Assembly: GCA_003978675.1 (NCBI GenBank)
Contig: QNYP01000035.1
Coordinates: 1-22,328 of the forward strand
Reading direction: 5' to 3'
Source of the DNA: Hydrogenothermus sp.
Lineage (GTDB): Bacteria > Aquificota > Aquificia > Aquificales > Hydrogenothermaceae
Length of the DNA stretch: 22,328 bases
How positions within the stretch are numbered: position 1 is the stretch's first letter; every line of letters starts with the position of its first letter. This document shows positions 5,830-14,104 of the stretch, piece after piece. The position numbers and the translations under genes were made by a program. Below the pieces are notes generated by a model. It had not been told where the DNA came from. It made no database searches and was given only the letters and a program-made list of their open reading frames with translations.

Positions 5830-7396
5830 GATATTATGGGATAACAATATAGTATTAGACCTTTTTTTATTGAGAACGAAAGATAATCCTTACATTAAAG
5901 AAATAGAAAAGACTTTTGTTGAGAATGATATTCCTATATATTTGTCTTCCTCTCAATTGCACAATATAAAGTTTATTTTATCAAAACAGTTGAAGATGAA
6001 TAATATATCTGTTTCTGCAAATGATATAATTTCTCTCTTTTTAAAAACTCATAGTATAAAATTACTAAAAACGCCTTCCTATATAGACCTTGAAAAATGG
6101 GCTTCTAGCATTGATATAGAAGATGAATTAATAAAATTATCTGCAGAAACTTTCAATCTATATATTTTGACAAGAGATGAAAAATTTTTACAGAAACTTG
6201 GTAAGAAAGGAATACATCCTAAAGAACTTAAAGAATTTATAAAAAATTTTGCTAAAAGGAATATTCCAATGCTAGATTTGACGTCTGAAACTATTTATCA
6301 ATATGAAAAAATAGAAAAAAGTATGGACAATGTCATTAAAAAATCAAATTTTATCCTCGGAGATGAAGTAAAACAGTTAGAAGATAGAATAGCAAGTTAT
6401 ATAGGAACAAAATATGCTATTGGAGTATCTTCAGGAACAGATGCACTTGTTTTGTCATTGAGAGCTTTAGCTATTCAGAGAAAAAATCAAGAATATTGGG
6501 ATAAAGATGATTTAATCATAACAACTCCTTTCACATTTACAGCAACAGGAGATGCGATTTTAAGAAGTGGTGCAACTCCATTATTTGTAGATATTGATTT
6601 AGACACATACAATATAAATCCTGAACTTATAGAAAAAGCTGTCCAAAAATACGGAAAAAGAGTAAAAGGAATAGTTCCTGTTCATCTTTATGGTCAATCC
6701 TGTAATATGGATGAAATAGTTAGAATAGCAAAAGAGAATGACTTATTTATAGTTGAAGATTGTGCCCAGAGTTTCGGAGCTAAGTGGGATGGTAAACAGA
6801 CTGGTTCTTTTGGAGATACTGGTTGCTTTAGTTTTTTCCCATCTAAAAATCTTGGTGGATTTGGCGATGGTGGAATGATAACAACGAATGATGAAGAACT
6901 TTATGAAATTATACTTATGCTCAGAAAACATGGAGGAAAAGATAAGTATAATGTTGACCATATAGGTTATAATGCAAGGCTTGACACTATTCAAGCTGCA
7001 GTTCTTTTAGCCAAAATGGATTACATAGATGAATTTACAGAAAGAAGAAGAAAAATAGCAGAAATTTATAATGAAGGTTTAAAAGAAGCAGATTGGATAA
7101 AATTACCAAAAGTTTTAGATAAAGCTTATCATGTTTATCATCAATATACCATTAAGATAAAAGGAAAAGATAGAAACGAAATCCAACAAAAGCTGAAAGA
7201 AAAAGGCATACAAACGATGGTTTATTATCCGGTTCCTTTACACAAAATGAAAGTTTTTCAAATTAATGGGATGGAAGTTTTTGAAGATTTAAAAAATAGT
7301 GAACTGGCAAGTAAAAATGTGCTGAGTTTACCAATAGAACCTTTATATAATAGAAACTTTGTAGAAAAAATTATTGAACAATGTTTAGGCGTTTAA
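5819..7396 (+). CDS. wbpE: PIN-domain (VapC-like) fusion to WbpE-like PLP aminotransferase
   Basis: This 525-residue protein has two unrelated parts. Residues 1 to about 147 resemble a PIN/VapC domain: ILWDNNIVLDLFL (Asp8), DELIKLSAE (Asp102) and LTRDEKF (Asp120), ending GIHPKELKEFIKNF. From about 148, NIPMLDL then NFILGDEV, SSGTDALVLSLRAL, EDCAQSFGAKW and FFPSKNLGGFGDGGM (PLP lysine Lys343) are a complete DegT/DnrJ/EryC1/StrS aminotransferase. Its best match is WbpE, which transfers an amino group to the 3-keto sugar made by WbpB. I chose ATG 5819 over in-frame ATG 5801 because it begins exactly at the PIN strand. The PIN part overlaps the antitoxin-like gene by 11 nt. A second in-frame ATG at 6269 has AAAAGGA upstream and could yield the aminotransferase alone. 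The acyltransferase gene overlaps the 3' end by 16 nt. Confidence 0.88.
   Translation: MDYKILWDNNIVLDLFLLRTKDNPYIKEIEKTFVENDIPIYLSSSQLHNIKFILSKQLKMNNISVSANDIISLFLKTHSIKLLKTPSYIDLEKWASSIDIEDELIKLSAETFNLYILTRDEKFLQKLGKKGIHPKELKEFIKNFAKRNIPMLDLTSETIYQYEKIEKSMDNVIKKSNFILGDEVKQLEDRIASYIGTKYAIGVSSGTDALVLSLRALAIQRKNQEYWDKDDLIITTPFTFTATGDAILRSGATPLFVDIDLDTYNINPELIEKAVQKYGKRVKGIVPVHLYGQSCNMDEIVRIAKENDLFIVEDCAQSFGAKWDGKQTGSFGDTGCFSFFPSKNLGGFGDGGMITTNDEELYEIILMLRKHGGKDKYNVDHIGYNARLDTIQAAVLLAKMDYIDEFTERRRKIAEIYNEGLKEADWIKLPKVLDKAYHVYHQYTIKIKGKDRNEIQQKLKEKGIQTMVYYPVPLHKMKVFQINGMEVFEDLKNSELASKNVLSLPIEPLYNRNFVEKIIEQCLGV
6254..6271 (+). promoter_or_regulatory. Candidate internal translation start of the WbpE aminotransferase part
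   Basis: AAAAGGA at 6254-6260 is followed after 8 nt by an in-frame ATG at 6269-6271 (Met151 of the fusion). Initiation here would give a free aminotransferase beginning MLDLTSET, close to where WbpE-type enzymes normally start. Sequence-only inference in an A-rich region where such SD-like strings arise by chance. Confidence 0.3.
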
Positions 7397-9387
7397 ATAC
7401 ATTTTTCAATGTTAATATCCCACATTCTTTAAAATATAATCCCTATTTGGATGGTTTGAGAGGTATATCTATATCTCTGGTTGTTCTTTTTCATTTTTTT
7501 CCTGAACTATTTCCTTTTGGTTTCATAGGGGTAGACATATTTTTTGTTTTATCTGGCTATCTAATAACCCTAATAATCGTGTCCAAGCTTAATAAAAATA
7601 ATTTTTCATTAAAAGAGTTTTATAGAAACAGAGCGAGACGTTTATTTCCTGCTCTTATTTTTATATTAATTTTTTCTCTTATTGTTGGTTATCTGTTCTT
7701 ATTTACGTATGAATATAAAAATTTAGGAAAGCATGTCAAAGCAAGTGCTTTATATTATCAGAATTTCAACTTGATTAATGAAGTAGGATATTGGGATAAA
7801 GAGGCTATTTACAAACCATTATTGCATATTTGGTCATTATCTGTAGAAGAGCAATTTTATTTTTTCTGGCCTTTTTTACTAATCACTCTCTATAAGTTTA
7901 GAAAGCTAAATACACATTATCTGTTAGTTTTGTTTTTGATATTGTTCTCTTTTTCTGTGTATTACTTCCATATAGCTTCTGAAAAAGCATTTTATAATAC
8001 CTTTAGTAGAGGCTGGGAACTCACATTAGGAGGAATTGCTGCACTTTTATACTTTTATAGTAAAGACTATTTAGCAAAGTATTTATCTGGAAAAATCTTT
8101 TTTCCCTTATTTATTTTAGCTGTCCCAATTGTATTTTTCACTCATATATATTCTCCACTTAAAATTTTAATTTTCTTAATACTAATTGTCATATGGATTT
8201 TAAGAACAAACTTTTATAGAGATTTATTATTAGGGAATAAGATTTTGATTTTTTTGGGACTAATTTCTTATTCATTGTATCTATGGCATTATGTATTGCT
8301 AAGTTTTTTGCACATTTTTGGTTTTACTTCGTATTATATGAAATTTTTTATTTTATTTTTGTCATTGTTGTTATCAACTCTTACTTTTCGATTTATAGAA
8401 CTTCCTTTTAGGAAAAAGGAAAGTTATAAATTTAGTTTATTACTTTTTTTCATGCTAATTTTTGTAGCTATATTGGGATATATTATATATATCAAAAATG
8501 GTATCCCTGACAGACCTATAAACGAATATGTAAAAGAGCAACAGTTGTACTTCAAAAGAGATAAAGCTTATGATAAAAATTGTTTAGATATAGCAACATC
8601 AATCTTAGGGAGGAAGCCTCTCTTTTTCTATTGTAGAGCAACTTCAAAGGATGCTAAAGCATTTGACTATGCTATAGTTGGTGATTCTCATGCTCATACT
8701 ATTTATACAGGATTAGCCCGTTTGCTAATGAAACAAAAAAAGGATGTAATTTTATTGGCAAATAGTGGTTGCCCACCATATATAGATAGTTACAGAGGTA
8801 AAACTTTACGAGACACCAATGTTTGCGAAAGAAAAATACAAGATATTTATAATGTATTAAATAATCTTAATATAAAAACTTTAATTATGACCACAAGAAT
8901 AGCTATTTATATGTCTGAAAAAGGATATGGTATTACTGAGAGAAGTTTTTCTAAAAGGCCTACACGATATAGGGAGTATTATCTAAATGCGCCTAATTAT
9001 AATCCAAGTGTATTATTTTTGGAAAAACTGGCAAAAACTTTTCAATACTTTAAAAATAAAAATATAAAAATAATTTTTATATTAGAGAACCCAGAGCTGG
9101 GTTTTGACCCAAAAAGATGTTTAAAAAGATGGTTTTTACCAATAGGTAATTCTTGTAAAATTGATAAAAAAGAGTATCTAAAAAGACAACAAAAATATAG
9201 GGAACAAATAAAAAAAATCGCTAAAAAATTTGATAATGCAGTTGTAGTAGATATTGAAGATATTTTTTGTGATAATAAGTATTGTTATGTATACAAAAAC
9301 GGAAAATCACTATATGCAGATGACGATCATATAAGTCTGTATGGGAGTTTTCTTATAGCTAAAAAAGTGATAAAAATACTTAAATAA
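7381..9387 (+). CDS. Acyltransferase-3 / SGNH O-acetyltransferase (OafA-like)
   Basis: This 668-residue integral membrane protein is predicted to O-acetylate the polysaccharide or its lipid-linked repeat unit. The N-terminal half is an acyltransferase-3 membrane domain with YLDGLRGISISLVVLFHFFP, GVDIFFVLSGYLIT and WSLSVEEQFYFFWP plus about ten hydrophobic segments. After about residue 375 a soluble, probably extracytoplasmic SGNH hydrolase-like domain follows, with VGDSHAH (Ser436), a GCPPY turn and DDDHISLYGS (Asp647, His650 as the DxxH pair). The fused layout matches OafA/YrhL-like O-acetyltransferases. The start ATG overlaps the wbpE stop by 16 nt with only a weak SD. The gene is richer in T than its upstream neighbours. 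The acceptor position and acyl group cannot be read from the sequence. Confidence 0.9.
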   Translation: MFRRLNTFFNVNIPHSLKYNPYLDGLRGISISLVVLFHFFPELFPFGFIGVDIFFVLSGYLITLIIVSKLNKNNFSLKEFYRNRARRLFPALIFILIFSLIVGYLFLFTYEYKNLGKHVKASALYYQNFNLINEVGYWDKEAIYKPLLHIWSLSVEEQFYFFWPFLLITLYKFRKLNTHYLLVLFLILFSFSVYYFHIASEKAFYNTFSRGWELTLGGIAALLYFYSKDYLAKYLSGKIFFPLFILAVPIVFFTHIYSPLKILIFLILIVIWILRTNFYRDLLLGNKILIFLGLISYSLYLWHYVLLSFLHIFGFTSYYMKFFILFLSLLLSTLTFRFIELPFRKKESYKFSLLLFFMLIFVAILGYIIYIKNGIPDRPINEYVKEQQLYFKRDKAYDKNCLDIATSILGRKPLFFYCRATSKDAKAFDYAIVGDSHAHTIYTGLARLLMKQKKDVILLANSGCPPYIDSYRGKTLRDTNVCERKIQDIYNVLNNLNIKTLIMTTRIAIYMSEKGYGITERSFSKRPTRYREYYLNAPNYNPSVLFLEKLAKTFQYFKNKNIKIIFILENPELGFDPKRCLKRWFLPIGNSCKIDKKEYLKRQQKYREQIKKIAKKFDNAVVVDIEDIFCDNKYCYVYKNGKSLYADDDHISLYGSFLIAKKVIKILK

Positions 9388-9389
9388 AA

Positions 9390-10640
9390 ATGAAGAAAGA
9401 TTTTATTTATACATTAATCACAAACATAATTGTAATGGTATCAGGACTTCTTGTATATAAATTAGCTACACTTTTTTTTAGTATTCAAGGTTTTGCTGAA
9501 TATTCTTTGAGCAAAAGAATTGTATCCTTTTTATATCCTATCTTTTTGTTAGGTTTGGGAGTTGGTATTACTAGGTATATTTCTATTTCCTTAAAGGATA
9601 AGGAAAGGATTAAAAATATTATGATAAGTAGTATTTTACTTGTATTTATAAGTAGTTTAGGAGTCTTGATAATCTTTGAGGTTTTTAAGGAAAAATTTTC
9701 TTTACTTCTTTTTGGTTCAGCTGAATATGTGTTTTTAATGTTTCCTTTAGCAGTTACAATAATAGCATTGTTATGGCACTCTTTGATCTATAATTATTAT
9801 AGAGGAAAATTTGAAATAAAAAAGGCAAATATCATTCAGCTGATTAACTTAGGTATTATTCCTATTGTTGTTTTTTTTATTAGTAGAGATGTAGCTCAAT
9901 TATTTATTTATAATGGATTGCTTGTATTAATAATTTCCTCACTAATAGTTCTTTATATTGTAATTAAAGAAAAGATGTATAAAGTGGTATATTTAAATCA
10001 ATTAATTTTTAGAGAAATGAAAGAATTATTTTCTTATAACATAGGAAGAGTACCAGGAGACATAGGATTAGCAGCATTATTTTCATTAATTCCTATATTT
10101 GTAACTCATTTATCTTCTGTAAAGGAGGGTGGGATAGTAGCTTTTGGAATTTCTCTCTTGAACTTGACGGCATCTTTTTTTGCAACTATAGGAGTTGTAA
10201 TGCTTCCTAAGATTGGAGTATTATATTCAGAAAAAAATTATGAGTTAATAAAAAAATATATGCATAAAATATTAAAGGTTTCTATCTTTTTATCGCTCTT
10301 AGGTGTTATTATTTTTTTTATATTTGGAGATAATATATTAAAGATGTATCTTGGTAAAGAAATAGCTGCCCAATCTTCAGTAATTAAAATAATATTTTTA
10401 GGCACTGTTCCTTACGTTATCTACGTTTCTTTAAGGAGTATTATAGACGCTATATACACGAAACCATATAATACAATTAATGTATTGGTTTCTTTATTAA
10501 TATTATTAATTCTAAGTTTAAGTGTTTATTTCTTTTATAAAAACTATTTATATATTATTTATATATTTCTATTTTCTTTATATATATTAGCTGCTCTAAC
10601 CTTAGAAAAAATTCTAAAATTTGTAAGGGAATACGGATGA
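9390..10640 (+). CDS. wzx: Wzx-like polysaccharide flippase (MOP/MVF superfamily)
   Basis: A 416-residue inner-membrane protein, almost entirely hydrophobic, with about twelve membrane segments and the RNKEL-free layout of polysaccharide transport proteins. It starts KDFIYTLITNIIVMVSGLLVYKL, and RVPGDIGLAALFSLIPIFV sits in the middle, where the seventh segment of Wzx proteins lies. It is predicted to move undecaprenyl-pyrophosphate-linked repeat units to the outer face of the membrane. The position beside a Wzy-like polymerase and a PglC-like initiating transferase supports Wzx over a drug exporter. The start is 2 nt after the acyltransferase stop, and the stop forms an ATGA overlap with the next gene. 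Confidence 0.85.
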   Translation: MKKDFIYTLITNIIVMVSGLLVYKLATLFFSIQGFAEYSLSKRIVSFLYPIFLLGLGVGITRYISISLKDKERIKNIMISSILLVFISSLGVLIIFEVFKEKFSLLLFGSAEYVFLMFPLAVTIIALLWHSLIYNYYRGKFEIKKANIIQLINLGIIPIVVFFISRDVAQLFIYNGLLVLIISSLIVLYIVIKEKMYKVVYLNQLIFREMKELFSYNIGRVPGDIGLAALFSLIPIFVTHLSSVKEGGIVAFGISLLNLTASFFATIGVVMLPKIGVLYSEKNYELIKKYMHKILKVSIFLSLLGVIIFFIFGDNILKMYLGKEIAAQSSVIKIIFLGTVPYVIYVSLRSIIDAIYTKPYNTINVLVSLLILLILSLSVYFFYKNYLYIIYIFLFSLYILAALTLEKILKFVREYG

Positions 10641-11728
10641 AAAATAGAAAATGTTATTTTTTTTTCTTTTTTTTCTTTATTTTTATAATTTTATTTACCA
10701 ATTTTTATATAAAAGACATCTTACTGTTTGAAGCAAAATTAAGAAACTTTATAAAAAATGGAAAGTTTACAATTAGAGATATTAATAAGGACGGAATTCC
10801 TATCTCTTTTTCTCCAAAAATAGGAAAATACATATCTCCATTTTATGTTGTAAATTACGGTATATACTATTCAGAAATACTACGAGAGAAAAATATTATA
10901 ACCCCCCAAAATCCAAACTTATGTTGGAAGGAAGATGAATCTTTAAAATATTGGTACTTTCCAATTAACAAAGATAAAGTTACTTTAAGGTATTTTAAAA
11001 ATACAGCAGATTGGATAGTTAATAATCTTCAAATGATAAATGGTAAGGCGCACCTAATATATAGATTTAATTGGCCATATCCCAAATATAGATATAAGTT
11101 TATAAAAGCTCCATGGTGGTCTGGTTTAACTGATGGATATGCGATAATTTTGCTTATAAGAGCATATGATATATTTAAAGAACCCAAATATTTGATAACA
11201 GCTACTAAATTATATAAAAGTGTTATATATCCAGTAGATAAAGGGGGAAGCTTAACAAAACTTAATAATTTTCTTTGGATAGAAGAATATGTCGATCCAC
11301 TACATCCATTGGAAACTCCTAAAGTATTAAATGGTATGATTTATAGTTTTTATGGAGTAAAATGCTACGAGGAGAAATTTAATGTTCCAATTAATCTACA
11401 ATTTTCTGAAAAATTGGTTCAATCCATAGAAAAAAACATCAAGGTTTTTGATAAGGGTTTTTGGAGCTACTACGATGCGATAAAAAATACTGCCAATATA
11501 AAATATCATCTAATACATGTAGCTCTTTTAAAGGATTTAGCAGATAATTACCAATTAAAGTTAACTAAAACTTATAACAACTGGGGAATAGGTGCTAAAT
11601 TTCCCATTTTATGGATATTTTATTCGGATTTTTCTATAGCTAAATTACATTTTTTCATAGATGTAATATTGATTTTTATTATTATTTTTGGATTATTAAA
11701 ATTTATAATATGTAAAAGGTTATTATAA
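10637..11728 (+). CDS. Membrane-anchored D-glucuronyl C5-epimerase-like protein
   Basis: This 363-residue protein has a hydrophobic anchor near residues 4-30, a soluble domain, and a second hydrophobic helix at the C-terminus (about 336-358). The soluble region resembles the C-terminal domain of D-glucuronyl C5-epimerase: ISPFYVVNYGIYYSE, APWWSGLTDGYAIILLIRAY (Pro159-Trp160; Gly163-Gly167), WIEEYVDP (214-221) and KVLNGMIYSFYG (229-240). The family converts glucuronate to iduronate within a polymer by epimerising C5. The anchor suggests it acts at the outer membrane face on finished or growing chains. It sits between flippase and polymerase genes, and Ugd is encoded in the same operon, so the glucuronate source is at hand. 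It starts at an ATGA overlap with SD AAGGGA. Two T runs follow the start. A hydrolase or lyase with the same alpha/alpha fold is the main alternative. Confidence 0.7.
   Translation: MKNRKCYFFFFFFFIFIILFTNFYIKDILLFEAKLRNFIKNGKFTIRDINKDGIPISFSPKIGKYISPFYVVNYGIYYSEILREKNIITPQNPNLCWKEDESLKYWYFPINKDKVTLRYFKNTADWIVNNLQMINGKAHLIYRFNWPYPKYRYKFIKAPWWSGLTDGYAIILLIRAYDIFKEPKYLITATKLYKSVIYPVDKGGSLTKLNNFLWIEEYVDPLHPLETPKVLNGMIYSFYGVKCYEEKFNVPINLQFSEKLVQSIEKNIKVFDKGFWSYYDAIKNTANIKYHLIHVALLKDLADNYQLKLTKTYNNWGIGAKFPILWIFYSDFSIAKLHFFIDVILIFIIIFGLLKFIICKRLL
10657..10674 (+). repeat. Homopolymer T tracts (9 T, C, 8 T) near the start of the epimerase-like gene
   Basis: The tracts encode the run of phenylalanines in the signal anchor, about 20 nt after the ATG. 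Such tracts are prone to length change in replication and in sequencing, and a one-base change would destroy the frame. Confidence 0.9.
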
Positions 11729-13038
11729 TGGGAAATAAGCTTTTACAAAGCAAAATTTTCTCTTTTTTGTTAATATATATATATATATGTTATATATTTT
11801 ATATGTATATATTGATTGGAAAAACATTCTCTTCTATTGAAGGATATAATTATTCTATAGAAATTGACTACTATTCAGTTTTTATAAATGGTTTTCTTGC
11901 TTTTTTACCATCCATTTTTCTTTTCTCAAAACCCAATCAAAATAAACCTTCAAGTATCATTTTGTTAGTCTTATATCTGATACATATTATTCCTTCCATA
12001 ATTTTCCCTACTTTTTTAAAAAAATTTGCTATCGAATTTTTTTGGCAATTATTTATATCAATTAGTTTTTCTATCTTTGTTATAATATATTTTTTACTTG
12101 ATAAATATAAAATTAGATTTCCCAAGATTCCGTATTTAAAACTTTTGCAAAAATTTTATACCATTATGCTGTTTTTAATATCCATTTTCATTTTTACTTA
12201 TTTATTGTATGAGTTCAAAGGTATAAATTATATTTCTATATTTCATGTATATGATGTAAGAAATTTATATAAGGAAACAGTAAATCCTTTAATCAGCTAT
12301 ATAGTAATTAATTCTGGATACATATTATCTCCTTTCCTGATACTATATTCTTTTACAAGGAAAAAGCTTATCCTTAAGATATTGTTTTTTACATTAGGAA
12401 CATTATTATCTATAATAATTTTTTCAAATACAGGATTCAAAAGCGTTGCTTTTATGTGGATTTTCATATTAATAATATATCTTTATTTAAAAAAAATAAA
12501 AATTCAATATTTACCTTTAAAATTTCTTACTTTTTTTATTTTCTTTCTATTTTTCTTACATATATTAGCAATTGTACTTAATCTTGATTTTATTTATTTA
12601 CACTGGATAAGAAGATTATTATTAAGTGCAGGTATGAACACTACATATTTTTATGATTATATTATAAATCATGATTTATATTTTCTAAAAAATGCTCCTC
12701 TTACAATAAGTATTAATTATTTCGGGACTTATGGTTCAGCAAATACAGGTCTTATAGGAGATGGTCTAACCCGTTATTTATTTTTAGGAATTTATTTTAA
12801 TTACCTTATTTTGTTTTTTATTCTCAAAATTTTAGATAGTCTGTATAGATATGTTACTTTCTCATATAGAACAATGCTTTTAGCATTGACTTTTCCTATC
12901 TCTTATGCTTTGTCCTATAGTAAAACTACAAGTATATTTTTAACATACGGGTTTTTATTAATTATATTTTTATTCTACTGGAGGATATATGTTAAAAAAA
13001 AGAATTTGTCATCTTTCAACTGTTCATCCACTGTTTGA
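11728..13038 (+). CDS. wzy: Wzy-like oligosaccharide repeat-unit polymerase
   Basis: A 436-residue, very hydrophobic protein with about eleven to twelve membrane segments and one large periplasmic loop around residues 290-350 (HWIRRLLLSAGMNTTYFYDY, then GTYGSANTGLIGDG). The loop position and the ANTG.IGDG stretch are typical of O-antigen polymerases in this class. A smaller loop HVYDVRNLYKE near residue 175 also fits. It is predicted to polymerise flipped repeat units at the outer face of the inner membrane. Sequence similarity among Wzy proteins is weak, so the call rests on topology, loop motifs and neighbours (Wzx, C5-epimerase, GT4). The ATG overlaps the upstream stop by one base. The last 50 nt overlap the next gene. 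Confidence 0.78.
   Translation: MGNKLLQSKIFSFLLIYIYICYIFYMYILIGKTFSSIEGYNYSIEIDYYSVFINGFLAFLPSIFLFSKPNQNKPSSIILLVLYLIHIIPSIIFPTFLKKFAIEFFWQLFISISFSIFVIIYFLLDKYKIRFPKIPYLKLLQKFYTIMLFLISIFIFTYLLYEFKGINYISIFHVYDVRNLYKETVNPLISYIVINSGYILSPFLILYSFTRKKLILKILFFTLGTLLSIIIFSNTGFKSVAFMWIFILIIYLYLKKIKIQYLPLKFLTFFIFFLFFLHILAIVLNLDFIYLHWIRRLLLSAGMNTTYFYDYIINHDLYFLKNAPLTISINYFGTYGSANTGLIGDGLTRYLFLGIYFNYLILFFILKILDSLYRYVTFSYRTMLLALTFPISYALSYSKTTSIFLTYGFLLIIFLFYWRIYVKKKNLSSFNCSSTV
11773..11788 (+). repeat. (AT)8 dinucleotide repeat near the start of the polymerase gene
   Basis: Eight AT units lie within the first membrane segment of the Wzy-like protein (coding IYIY-type residues). A change of one unit would shift the frame about 15-20 codons after the start. 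Confidence 0.9.
12980..12984 (+). promoter_or_regulatory. Shine-Dalgarno of the first GT4 gene, inside wzy
   Basis: GGAGG lies 4 nt before ATG 12989, within the 3' end of the polymerase frame. It supports the 50-nt overlap as real rather than a mis-called start. Confidence 0.65.
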
Positions 13039-14104
13039 TACAAGAATATTTCAAAAAGAGTGTAAATCTTTAGTTAATGCGGGTTATAAAGTTCATTTAA
13101 TAATTCAAAATGATAAAGATGAAAATATAGAAGGTATTTATCTACATTCCTTGCCTAAACCCAAAAATAGAATTGAAAGACTAAGAAAACTTAGAAAATT
13201 AGCCTATAAAAAAGCAATAGAAATAAATGTAGATATTTATCATTTCCATGACCCAGAACTAATACCTATTGGATTAAAATTAAAGAAACTTGGCAAGAAA
13301 GTTATATATGATGTTCACGAAGATGTTCCACGACAAATATTAACAAAACCTTATCTAAATAAATTTATAAAACCCATTATTTCTAAAATGTTTGAAATTT
13401 ATGAAAATTATGCTTCTAAAAAGTTTGATGCTATCGTTACAGCAACACCACACATAAGAGATAGATTTTTAAAAATAAACAGGAATACTATAGATATAAA
13501 CAACTTTCCTAAACTTGAAGAATTATATGAACCTGTAAAATGGGAAGATAGGAAAAATGAGATTTGTTATATAGGAGGAATTACAAGAATTAGAGGAATT
13601 GTTGAATTAATAAAAGCTTTAGAATATGTGGATACAACTCTACATTTAGCAGGAAATTTTGAAAGTGAGGAATTAAAAAAAGAAGTAATGGGTTTACCAG
13701 GCTGGGAAAAAGTCAAATATTATGGATTCGTGAATAGAGAAAAAGTTAAAGATATTTTAAAACAAGTAAAAATAGGAATAGTTACATTTTATCCTTTACC
13801 TAATCATGTCAGTGCTCAACCTAATAAATTATTTGAATATATGTCTGCAGGTATTCCTGTAATTGCCTCTAAATTTCCTTTATGGCAAGATATTGTGGAA
13901 AAAAATAAATGTGGGGTTTGTGTTGACCCGCTAAATCCAAAAGAAATTGCAGATGTAATAAATTACTTGTTATCTAATAATGAAATAGCTAAAGAATTCG
14001 GTGAAAATGCAAGAAATCTAATTGAAACTAAATATAATTGGGAAAATGAAGAAAAAAAACTTATTAAACTTTATAAAAATTTATTAGATTTTGAGGAGGT
14101 ATAA
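12989..14104 (+). CDS. GT4-family glycosyltransferase
   Basis: This 371-residue GT-B-fold retaining glycosyltransferase is predicted to act at the cytosolic membrane face on the lipid-linked repeat unit. The N-terminal domain shows HLSTVHPLFDTRIFQKECKS and HFHDPELIPIGLKL. The linker has VIYDVHEDVPRQI. The C-terminal nucleotide-sugar site shows ICYIGGITRIRG and the E-x7-E-type region FEYMSAGIPVIAS. The opening HP.FDTRIF is common to GT4 enzymes of EPS and capsule loci. Donor and acceptor sugar cannot be read from sequence; proximity to the WbpI-like gene makes a diacetamido-uronic acid donor possible but unproven. The next gene starts directly after the stop. Confidence 0.87.
   Translation: MLKKRICHLSTVHPLFDTRIFQKECKSLVNAGYKVHLIIQNDKDENIEGIYLHSLPKPKNRIERLRKLRKLAYKKAIEINVDIYHFHDPELIPIGLKLKKLGKKVIYDVHEDVPRQILTKPYLNKFIKPIISKMFEIYENYASKKFDAIVTATPHIRDRFLKINRNTIDINNFPKLEELYEPVKWEDRKNEICYIGGITRIRGIVELIKALEYVDTTLHLAGNFESEELKKEVMGLPGWEKVKYYGFVNREKVKDILKQVKIGIVTFYPLPNHVSAQPNKLFEYMSAGIPVIASKFPLWQDIVEKNKCGVCVDPLNPKEIADVINYLLSNNEIAKEFGENARNLIETKYNWENEEKKLIKLYKNLLDFEEV
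14093..14100 (+). promoter_or_regulatory. Shine-Dalgarno for the GTG start of the 2-epimerase
   Basis: GAGGAGGT lies 4 nt before GTG 14105 and fixes this start, giving the canonical N-terminus MRVISIVGARPQFIK. Confidence 0.75.
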
